Positions 24,344-31,844 of a DNA stretch of 64,000 nt are shown piece after piece. Every line of letters begins with the position of its first letter. The stretch's first letter is position 1. This stretch comes from Streptomyces sp. NBRC 110035. Lineage in GTDB: Bacteria; Actinomycetota; Actinomycetes; Streptomycetales; Streptomycetaceae. Under the pieces are notes generated by a model, which worked only from the letters and a program-made list of their open reading frames with translations, did no database searches and was not told where the DNA came from. The DNA lies in NCBI RefSeq assembly GCF_000829695.1, contig NZ_BBNN01000030.1, positions 1-64,000 of the forward strand, in the 5' to 3' direction. The translations under genes and the position numbers were made by a program.

Positions 24344-27300
24344 TTACGGCACGACCTTCCCGATCGTCACGCTGCCCGTGCCCGCGACCGTGCCGCGCGC
24401 GTTGACCAGCTGGACCTGGCCGAAGAACTCGCGGCCCTCGGGGGCCGCCGCGGCGGCCGTGACGGTGCCGGAGACGGTGGCCGACTCGCCCGTGCCGATC
24501 CGCACCGGCGTGGAACCGTCGACCGTGACCTCGCCGAGCGCGGCGGAGAAGAACACGTCCCGGTAGTCGTAGTCGGTGGAACCGGCCGGGACGGAGTAGC
24601 CCACGACCTCGACGGTGTACGTACCGGCCGCCGGGTCGGCGACGGACACCGACTCCTCCGAGTCGCCGTCGGCGGACTGGCCGACGAGGGCGCCGGCCGC
24701 GTCGTAGACCGCGAGGTCCAGGTCGGCGGAGGCGTCGGAGACGTTGCCGATGGCGACGTCGAGCGACGCCGCGCCCTCGGGCACCTCGACCGTGGTGGTG
24801 CGGACGTCACCCGTGCCGATGGCCGGACGGTCCGACAGGGCGGAGCCCAGCGGGCCGCCGACCAGCTTGCCGTCCAGGTCGGCGGCCTCGTTGGTCACGT
24901 TCCAGGAGACGTCCGCCGGGGTACCGACCCCGGCCTCCGGCACGGTCACGGTCTCGGGGTCGAAGACCGCGCCGAGCACGGCGACGTCCAGCTTGTACGG
25001 GTTCTTCAGCAACGGCGAGGTGCGGCGCGCCTCGACCTCGATCTCCCAGACGCCCGGCTGCGGGTTCACGTACGAACGCAGGTCGGGACGGCAGGCGTTG
25101 GCCGGGTTGCTGTAGTTCGGGTAGCAGTTGACGGTCGACGTCGGGTCGGCCGGGACGCCGTACGGGTGGATGGCGACGAACCGGGTCTGGCTCGTGGCCT
25201 TCAGCCCGCTCATCGCGATCTCCAGCGTCTTCACGCCCTCGGGCACGGTGACGAAGTAGGAGGTCGTGGCGTTGCGCTGGGCGGTGCCGGAGGCGGAGAA
25301 GGTGTGCGCCAGCGGGGCCGAGACGACCACGGTGCTCAGGATCTGCCGGTCGACGCCCTCGGTGCGCGGGTCGTCGACCTCGAGGATGGCGCTCTTGAGG
25401 CCGGCCGACCGGGGCGAGGCCTGGACCGTGACGGTCACCGGCTCGTTCAGCGGCAGCCGCACGTCGTCGTCGCCGACGATGCGGAAGACGCGGTCGGTGT
25501 TGTTCTCGAGGTCGAGCTCGTGCCGGATCGCGCGGTCGGGACCGGACGTACGGGTGATGGTGATGTCGTACGTCTTCTTCTGGCCCGCCTTCAGGCCGCC
25601 CTCGCGGTCGTAGAGGCCGGTGCCGAAGCCGGGGGTCTCCAGGAACTGCTCGATCGCGGTGTCGACCGGCGCCTTCACGCTGTACTCGTGCGCGGTGGCC
25701 CCGTCGCGGATCGAGTCCCAGGCCTCCTCGACGTCGATGAGGCCGGCGCCCTCCTCGTAGGCCTGCAGGCCCCTGACGTGCCGGGCGGTGGAGGTGAGGG
25801 CGGTGCGCAGCTCGGCGGGCGTCAGGTCGATGCGCTTCTGCTTCGCGGCCGACAGCAGCAGCGCGGCGGAGCCCGCGGCCTGCGGGGACGCCATCGAGGT
25901 GCCCTGGAGCATGCCGTAACCGGCCGGCAGGCCGTAGCCCGCCTCGGCGACCGGCTGGCCCGCCGCCCAGGTCTGGATGGTGTTGATCGCCGCGCCGGGC
26001 GCGATCAGCGTCGGCGTGAAGCCGCCGTCCTCCCGCGGGCCGCGGGAGGAGAACGGCATCATGGCGTACTTCGTCTTCACGACGGAGCCGTAGTTGGCGG
26101 CCCAGGTCTCCCTGGAGACGGACGCGCCGACCGAGATGACCTTGTCGGCCAGGGCCGGGTCGCCGATGGTGTTGGCGCCGGGGCCGGAGTTGCCCGCGGA
26201 GATCACCAGCTGGACGCCGTAGGTGTCGATGAGGCGGGTGTACAGCTCGGCGCGGGCGTTGTTGCCGTCGTTGAGGGCGGGCAGGCCGCCGATGGACATG
26301 TTGACGATGTCGACACCGCGCTCGGTGACGAGGTCGATCATGCCCTCGGTCAGCGCCACGTTGGTGCAGCCGCCGGACCAGGTGCAGGCACGGGAGGAGA
26401 CGAGCTTCGCGCCGGGCGCCGCGCCGTCCATCTGCCCGCCGAACAGGCCGTTGGCGGCGGTGATGCCGGCGACGTGCGAGCCGTGCGAGCCTTCGATGAC
26501 ACCGATGTTGACGAAGTCGGCCGTCTTGCCGACCCAGTCCCCGCCGTACGGGTCCATCGGGACGTCCTCGCGGATCTCCACGACGAACGGCTGGCGCTCG
26601 GCGACGTCGGTGGCCGGGTCGTCGGTGCCGAAGTACCCGATCTGGAAGCCGTCCTTGTAGGGCTTCATCGGGGTGTCGTCGGAGAAGTCCTGGTTGTCGT
26701 TCAGGTCGACCCGGACGGTGCCCGCCTCGGCGTCGTACAGCACGCCCCAGGAGTCGGTGGTGTCGCCGTCGCGGTTGGCGTCGCCGCCCGCGTCGCCGCC
26801 GGTGGTGTACGACTCCAGGAAGGTGCTGACCCGGTACGAACCGGCGGGGGCCTGCCAGGTCGTGCCGTTGTACGTGAAGGTCGGGCCGGAGACCGAGGAG
26901 GTCATCGGGCGCCAGGTCCGGTCGCCGTCGACGATCGGGTCGGTCGCCGTCACCCAGTCGACGATCTTGCGCTCGCCGGTGGTGGTCTTCTGCAGCGCCG
27001 GGTGGGCCAGGTCCACGCCCGAGTCGAGGATGCCGATGGTGACGCCGCGGCCGTCCGCCGTGCGGTTCTTCTTCACGAAGTCGACGGCGCCCGTCTCGAA
27101 GGACGGGTTGTACGGGTTCTTCGCGGGGGTCCGCCCGTCGGGGCCCGGGTAGGTGGCGGAGCCGCCCTTGCCCTTGGCCTTGGCGGTGGTGTCCGCGGCC
27201 GGGGTCGGGTCGTCGAGCGGGATCTCGTCGCGCAGGTCGATGCCGTGCACGGTGGAGAGCTTGGCGGCGGCGGCGATGGCCGAGTCCGCCTTGGCGGTGG

Positions 27301-27658
27301 GGACGGTGGCGCGGACGTAGCCGAGCCTGTCGTGGGTCCGGCCGACCGAGCCGCCCTTCACCGCGTTCAGCTCCTCGGCGACCTGCTCGGTCCTGCCGGG
27401 GGCGGTGGCGATCATCATCGTGACGTTCTCGGCGCCGTCGGCCTTGGCCTCGGCGAGGAGGTCGGCGTCGCCCGAACCGAGTTTGTCGTGCGCGGACTTG
27501 ACGTCACCGTCGACGGGTGCGGCGGCCGGCGCGTCGGCGGCGGCCGCCAGAGGTATCGGCCCGACCGCACAGAGCGCGGCGACGAGGCCGGCGGCCAGGG
27601 AGATACGGGCCGCGCGTCTCGCGCCCGACAGCGGTTCGCGCGGGGAGGACTGGGTCAT
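24344..27658 (-). CDS. Large secreted S8 (subtilisin-like) serine protease
   Basis: 1104 residues from ATG 27658, with GAGGG 6 bases upstream (ATG 27664 sits on the ribosome site itself). The signal peptide is AARISLAAGLVAALCAVGPI with LAAAADAP. A propeptide (I9-like, MMIATAPGRTEQVAEELNAV) precedes the catalytic domain: Asp in IGILDSGVDLAHP near residue 209, His in GSHGSHVAGITA near residue 393, Asn in ISAGNSGPG, Ser in GTSMASPQAAG near residue 587. The large insertion between Asp and His and the long C-terminal beta-rich region with pre-peptidase C-terminal-like repeats (SLDVAIGNVSDASADLDLAV) are typical of the 1,100-residue Streptomyces type. Probable role: extracellular protein breakdown. 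Confidence 0.93.
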   Translation of the reverse strand: MTQSSPREPLSGARRAARISLAAGLVAALCAVGPIPLAAAADAPAAAPVDGDVKSAHDKLGSGDADLLAEAKADGAENVTMMIATAPGRTEQVAEELNAVKGGSVGRTHDRLGYVRATVPTAKADSAIAAAAKLSTVHGIDLRDEIPLDDPTPAADTTAKAKGKGGSATYPGPDGRTPAKNPYNPSFETGAVDFVKKNRTADGRGVTIGILDSGVDLAHPALQKTTTGERKIVDWVTATDPIVDGDRTWRPMTSSVSGPTFTYNGTTWQAPAGSYRVSTFLESYTTGGDAGGDANRDGDTTDSWGVLYDAEAGTVRVDLNDNQDFSDDTPMKPYKDGFQIGYFGTDDPATDVAERQPFVVEIREDVPMDPYGGDWVGKTADFVNIGVIEGSHGSHVAGITAANGLFGGQMDGAAPGAKLVSSRACTWSGGCTNVALTEGMIDLVTERGVDIVNMSIGGLPALNDGNNARAELYTRLIDTYGVQLVISAGNSGPGANTIGDPALADKVISVGASVSRETWAANYGSVVKTKYAMMPFSSRGPREDGGFTPTLIAPGAAINTIQTWAAGQPVAEAGYGLPAGYGMLQGTSMASPQAAGSAALLLSAAKQKRIDLTPAELRTALTSTARHVRGLQAYEEGAGLIDVEEAWDSIRDGATAHEYSVKAPVDTAIEQFLETPGFGTGLYDREGGLKAGQKKTYDITITRTSGPDRAIRHELDLENNTDRVFRIVGDDDVRLPLNEPVTVTVQASPRSAGLKSAILEVDDPRTEGVDRQILSTVVVSAPLAHTFSASGTAQRNATTSYFVTVPEGVKTLEIAMSGLKATSQTRFVAIHPYGVPADPTSTVNCYPNYSNPANACRPDLRSYVNPQPGVWEIEVEARRTSPLLKNPYKLDVAVLGAVFDPETVTVPEAGVGTPADVSWNVTNEAADLDGKLVGGPLGSALSDRPAIGTGDVRTTTVEVPEGAASLDVAIGNVSDASADLDLAVYDAAGALVGQSADGDSEESVSVADPAAGTYTVEVVGYSVPAGSTDYDYRDVFFSAALGEVTVDGSTPVRIGTGESATVSGTVTAAAAAPEGREFFGQVQLVNARGTVAGTGSVTIGKVVP

Positions 27659-27719
27659 CGGCATCCCTCGTAAGTAAAGGCACCATCGTGGAGCGACCGG
27701 AGCCGATCGACCCTGGCCG

Positions 27720-27750
27720 CGATCGTCCGGAATGCGATCCCGGACGATCG
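27720..27750. promoter_or_regulatory. 11-bp inverted repeat upstream of the protease gene
   Basis: CGATCGTCCGG (27720-27730) and CCGGACGATCG (27740-27750) are exact and 9 bases apart, about 60-90 bases upstream of the protease start. Operator or 5' hairpin; regulator unknown. Confidence 0.45.
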
Positions 27751-27908
27751 TTGAGCCTTACGCAAGGGGTGTGTGTTTGGCGAGGGTTGGCTGAATCGAG
27801 ATGAATGTATGGGGAAAACCCGCGATGCGTTTATGGGGTGTCGGGGGTCGAAGCGGGCAAGTCGCCCGGGGGTGGGCCCCGTGGGCGCTCGCGGGGTAAC
27901 GTCCCGGA

Positions 27909-28376
27909 ATGCGGCGGACCCTGAGGGTGGCGGCCTACGCCGTGGTGGTGTGCGACGGACGGCTCCTGCTGGCCCGGTCCCCGGTGCCCGGAGGTGATCC
28001 GGAGTGGGTGCTGCCGGGCGGTGGCATGGAGCACGGCGAGGATCCGTACGACACCGTGCGGCGGGAGGTCGAGGAGGAGACCGGGTATCGCGTCGAGGTC
28101 ACCGGACTGCTCGGCGTGGACTCCGTCCGGCGCGCTCTTCCCCGCCGCCCGCTCCGGCTCCACCGCGCCGTCGACCATCAGGCCGTACGACTGGTCTACG
28201 AGGGGCGGATCGTCGGCGGCGAGCTGCGCAGCGAGATCGGCGGCTCCACCGAACTGGCCGCCTGGCGGCCCCTGGACGCCGTCGCGGACCTGCTCAGGGT
28301 CGGCCTGGTCGACACCGGGCTGCGGCTGTGGCGGGAGCGCCCGGCGGAGGGACGGGTGGGACAGGCGGAAGGCTGA
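27909..28376 (+). CDS. NUDIX hydrolase
   Basis: 155 residues from ATG 27909. The N-terminal strand is RVAAYAVVVCDGRLLLARSP, then WVLPGGGMEHGEDP leading to the Nudix box with TVRREVEEETGY around residues 42-64 (all catalytic Glu present). It hydrolyses a nucleoside-diphosphate-linked substrate with Mg2+; the substrate is not predictable. The C-terminal part is ordinary. There is no obvious ribosome site directly upstream and it stands alone between the divergent protease and the phosphoesterase. Confidence 0.87.
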   Translation: MRRTLRVAAYAVVVCDGRLLLARSPVPGGDPEWVLPGGGMEHGEDPYDTVRREVEEETGYRVEVTGLLGVDSVRRALPRRPLRLHRAVDHQAVRLVYEGRIVGGELRSEIGGSTELAAWRPLDAVADLLRVGLVDTGLRLWRERPAEGRVGQAEG

Positions 28377-28694
28377 CGGGTGGAGCGCGTGAACCTCTGG
28401 ACCTCGTGAGCCGATGGGAAGCGATGCCCGTAATGCGAAGGGGTGGCGTTCCTGGGGTTCCCCGTGAAGTGAACGCGGCGTGACCGGTCCCGGACCGGCG
28501 CGGAAGCACGGGCCGACGGCCCGGGTGGTCCAAGATCCACGTACGGCGATCGGCGTCGCGCGTTGCCGCCGCGTTCACACGCAGGCCATTCCCGCTGCCA
28601 AGCATCCAGTACGAGCGGGACGTCCACCCGGCGAACCACCGGCGAGCGCCCCGCGGTCACTGCCGATGCGTTCGCACCCGGGGAGACAAGCGCC
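28377..28694 (+). other. Gap of 318 bases without a gene
   Basis: Leader region of the exported phosphoesterase. It contains GTTCAC-like fragments (reverse strand near 28468, forward near 28571), but they do not form a convincing tandem PHO box. No reading frame with coding character was seen. Confidence 0.5.
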
Positions 28695-30461
28695 ATGTCG
28701 CGCATACGCCCAGTAGCCGGCTCCACCGCACTCCACCGCCGTTCCCTCCTCACCGCCACCGGTGCCCTCGCCCTCTGCGCCGGTGCCGGATACGCCCTGC
28801 TGCCCGGCGGCGACCGGGCCGTGGCCGCCGGCAGTGCCGACGCCGCCGCGGACGAGGCCGTACCGGCCTCCTCCCGGCAGGCGCCGGCCGCCCCGCTCGC
28901 CCCGTACACGCGCGGCACCACCGTCGCCGGAGTGTCCGCACCGCGCGGCGGCGGTGGCGCCGGCTACCGGCGCCTCGCCGAGGGGCCGGGCTGGGGGCGG
29001 GTGGTGCGCGGGGAGCTGGCCGGTGCCCGCTCCGGCCGGGACGACCGCCGCACCACGCTGGCCGCGTTCGTACAGCTCACCGACCTGCATGTGATCGACA
29101 CGCAGCATCCGCTGCGCCTGGAGTACCTGCGCTCCACCGATGTGCACGCCTGGCGGCCGCACGAGGCGCTCACCGTGCACGGCGCGGTCTCCCTCGTCGA
29201 GCGGATCAACTCCCTGCGCGGCGCCCCCGTCACCGGTTCCCCGCTGCACTTCGCGATGACCACCGGCGACAACACCGACAACAACACCCGCTCCGAACTG
29301 GACTGGTACCTGACCGCGCTCAGCGGCGGCCGCATCGCCCCCAACAGCGGGGACCCGCGCCAGTACGAGGGCGTCCAGAACAGCGGTCTGCGCCAGTACT
29401 GGCAGCCGGACGCCACCACCCGCGACGCCGACAAACAACTCGGCTTCCCGCACCTCGACGGCTTCCTCGCCGCGGCCGTCCGGGAGGTGAACAGCCCCGG
29501 CCTCAACCTCCCCTGGTACTCCACCGTCGGCAACCACGACGCGATGCCCCTCGGCTGCTACGCCTCCCACGGCGACCCGTACCTCACCGAACTCGCCGTC
29601 GGCGGCCGCAAGCTGATGGAGCTCGGGGCGGCCGAGGCGAAGAAGCTCCGGCAGACCATCAAGAAGGCCACCGACCCGCGGGGCGTCCAGTACGGCGCGT
29701 TCCTCAGGTCCCAGGCCCGCGCCATGCGGCCGGTGACCCCCGACGAGGCGCGCGCCCCCTTCACGCCCGCCGAGTACGTCGAGGCCCACCTGGATCCCGC
29801 CTACCGCGGGTTCGGGCCGGTGGGGCACGGCTACTCCGCCGCCAACCTCGACGCGGGCACCCAGTACTACGCGTTCCGCGTCTCCGAGGACGTCATCGGC
29901 ATCAGCCTCGACACCACCGACCCCGGCGGCCACTACACGGGCTCCCTCGGCACGGCCCAACTGCTGTGGCTGCAAAGGACACTGCGCACCAACAGGAACG
30001 CCCGCGCGATCGTCTTCAGCCACCACACCAGCAAGTCGATGACGAACACGCACCGCGACCCGGCCCGCCCCGACGAGCGGCGCCACGACGGCGGGGAACT
30101 CGTCGAACTCCTCGGCAGCCACCCCAACGTGGTGGCCTGGGTCAACGGCCACATCCACCGCAACGCCGTCACCCCGCACACCGGTTCGGCCGGTTCCTTC
30201 TGGGAGATCTCCACCGCCTCCCACGTCGACTTCCCCCAACTCGCCCGCGTCATCGAGCTGGTGGACAACAAGGACGGAACCCTCTCCCTGTTCACCACCC
30301 TGGTCGAGTCCGCGGCCCCGGCCCGCACGGACTACAGCGACCTCACCCAGACCGGCCTCGCCGCCCTCTACCGCGAGCTGTCCTGCAACGCCCCCGGCGC
30401 CCGCACCGACCTCGGCGGAACCCCCCAGGACCGCAACACGGAGCTCCTGCTCAAGGCGTAG
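28695..30461 (+). CDS. Tat-exported metallophosphoesterase (TIGR03767-type)
   Basis: 588 residues from ATG 28695, preceded by GGGAGA. A twin-arginine signal is present: LHRRSLLTATGALALCAGAG. The calcineurin-like motifs follow in order: FVQLTDLHVID near residue 135 (DxH), TTGDNTDNN near 193, TVGNHDAMPL near 279 (GNHD), VFSHHTSKSM near 440 and GHIHRN near 485. Two metal ions would be bound. It probably acts on a phosphodiester or monoester outside the cell. It is single-gene, with a 318-base leader. The family is well represented in Streptomyces but its substrate is unknown. Confidence 0.9.
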   Translation: MSRIRPVAGSTALHRRSLLTATGALALCAGAGYALLPGGDRAVAAGSADAAADEAVPASSRQAPAAPLAPYTRGTTVAGVSAPRGGGGAGYRRLAEGPGWGRVVRGELAGARSGRDDRRTTLAAFVQLTDLHVIDTQHPLRLEYLRSTDVHAWRPHEALTVHGAVSLVERINSLRGAPVTGSPLHFAMTTGDNTDNNTRSELDWYLTALSGGRIAPNSGDPRQYEGVQNSGLRQYWQPDATTRDADKQLGFPHLDGFLAAAVREVNSPGLNLPWYSTVGNHDAMPLGCYASHGDPYLTELAVGGRKLMELGAAEAKKLRQTIKKATDPRGVQYGAFLRSQARAMRPVTPDEARAPFTPAEYVEAHLDPAYRGFGPVGHGYSAANLDAGTQYYAFRVSEDVIGISLDTTDPGGHYTGSLGTAQLLWLQRTLRTNRNARAIVFSHHTSKSMTNTHRDPARPDERRHDGGELVELLGSHPNVVAWVNGHIHRNAVTPHTGSAGSFWEISTASHVDFPQLARVIELVDNKDGTLSLFTTLVESAAPARTDYSDLTQTGLAALYRELSCNAPGARTDLGGTPQDRNTELLLKA

Positions 30462-30494
30462 GGCCGGGGCGGGGCGGAGCGCGTCGGGACGAAC

Positions 30495-30519
30495 GGCCCG
30501 GGGGCTCTGCCCCGGGGCC
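30495..30519. terminator. Hairpin between convergent genes
   Basis: An 11-bp stem (GGCCCGGGGGC with GCCCCGGGGCC) with one G-G mismatch and a TCT loop. Confidence 0.6.
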
Positions 30520-30522
30520 GGT

Positions 30523-31608
30523 TCAACGCGGCAGCACCACGACGTAGGCCGCGGGCTCGCGGTCGTCCGCCGCCATCAGGGCCGTACGGATCACCGCCGC
30601 CTGCTGCTCCGCCGCGTCCCGCAGCCTGCGCGGGGCGATCCGCACGACCGTGATGCCGAGCCGCTCCAGGTGCTCCCGCTTGCGGGAGTACTCGGCCCGC
30701 GGAATGCCGTCGTCCCGGCGGTTCTCCCGGCGGTTCTCCGGGCGGTCGTCCCGGTGGGTGTCCAGGTCGAGTGCCACGGCCTGCTGCGGCCAGTACGCGT
30801 CCAGGCCGCCGAGGCGGGGGCCGCCCGGCAGGCTCAGGTCCACGTTCCACAGCGGGTCGGGCAGACCGTACTCGCGCACCATCCGGTACAGGCGGTCCTC
30901 CGCGTGCGCACGCCCCTCGGCCACCAGGGAGTTCACCGCCTGCTCCACCTGCGGCCGGTCCAGCAGCCTCGCGGCGGTCAGTTCCCGTACCAGCGCGGCC
31001 GCGTCGCAGTGGCCGCCGGTCACCGCCTCCGTGAGCAGCCTGCGCACCGTGCCCGCGTCGGCCAGGCCCGCCACCGCGTCGGCCAGTGCCCGCGGGACCG
31101 GTGCCACCGGTACGCCCGCCAGTCGCTCGGGGGCCGGCAGCACCGGGGCGCGGACGATGCGCACACAGCCCGTGGAGCGCAGCCGGCGCAGCCGCGGGAC
31201 CAGTACGTCGATGGTGCCCAGGGAGGGCAGCGGGGGAGCGGAGGAGAAGCCGTGCAGGGCCAGCGCGGCGAGACCGGTGATCATCGCGTCCTCGTAGTGC
31301 GGGGCCGTCGGGTCCGCCGGGCCGGGCTGGTCGGGGACGTGCCCGGACCTGCCGGGGGACCGCTCCCGCGCCGTGTACAGCAGCACCGCGTGCAGCCGCT
31401 CCTCGCTGGTCGGCGGACCGGGGTGGAGCAGGACGACGCCGGGCAGGAGCAGCTGCCAGGGTCCGCCGGGGCGGCACTGGTCGTCGGCCTGCGCGGCCGG
31501 GACGCCGTGCGAGCGGAGACGGGCGGTCGTGAGCACGCGCCGCGGCCCGGCGCCGAGAGGGCGCGGGGAGAGCGGGGGAAGCGGGGGAAGCGGGAAATCG
31601 TGGTTCAT
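30523..31608 (-). CDS. AbiEi-antitoxin-like protein with endonuclease-like C-terminus, function unknown
   Basis: 361 residues from ATG 31608, with GGGAGA 9 bases upstream. The layout resembles actinobacterial proteins annotated as AbiEi-domain / DUF559 proteins: an N-terminal winged-helix-like part (VLTTARLRSHGVPAAQ and AMITGLAALALHGF), a middle block (IDVLVPRLRRLRSTGCVRIV, VAPVPRALADAVAGL), and a C-terminal fold like very-short-patch-repair nucleases (PLWNVDLSLPGG, QAVALDLDTHRDDR, EYSRKREHLERLGITVVRI). A short repeat ENRRENRRDD interrupts the nuclease-like part. No partner toxin is adjacent, so this is an orphan; a defence role is possible but unproven. Confidence 0.55.
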   Translation of the reverse strand: MNHDFPLPPLPPLSPRPLGAGPRRVLTTARLRSHGVPAAQADDQCRPGGPWQLLLPGVVLLHPGPPTSEERLHAVLLYTARERSPGRSGHVPDQPGPADPTAPHYEDAMITGLAALALHGFSSAPPLPSLGTIDVLVPRLRRLRSTGCVRIVRAPVLPAPERLAGVPVAPVPRALADAVAGLADAGTVRRLLTEAVTGGHCDAAALVRELTAARLLDRPQVEQAVNSLVAEGRAHAEDRLYRMVREYGLPDPLWNVDLSLPGGPRLGGLDAYWPQQAVALDLDTHRDDRPENRRENRRDDGIPRAEYSRKREHLERLGITVVRIAPRRLRDAAEQQAAVIRTALMAADDREPAAYVVVLPR

Positions 31609-31792
31609 GTCCGGCAATCTCCCGTGCCGGGGCCGCTCCCGAAGCCCTGTTGCACGCCCGTCGGCAATCCGGTACAGGCCTGCCCCGGGGGACGCGTGTT
31701 CGGATGCCGAAAACCCCTGGTCCGCTCGAGTGGGACCAGGGGTCACGGTTGTTATTGACCGAATTTCGTAACGGTCGCGGAGTGCGCGTCCC

Positions 31793-31844
31793 GGCGGGGT
31801 GACCGCGGGCCTGTCCTGCGGGACGCGCCCGCGGTCACCCCGCC
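31793..31844 (-). terminator. Perfect 18-bp hairpin overlapping the end of the second pepN
   Basis: Exact arms 31793-31810 and 31827-31844 flank a 16-base loop. The upstream arm on the minus strand includes the last codons and stop of the aminopeptidase. Confidence 0.75.

Noticed and set aside
24344..27664. Long plus-strand open frames antisense to the protease and other genes
   Set aside because: They are codon-bias shadows; the minus strand carries the full catalytic triad and signal peptide.
28450..28600. Possible PHO box before the exported phosphoesterase
   Set aside because: GTTCAC-like fragments are present, but no two 11-base units stand in tandem with a good match.
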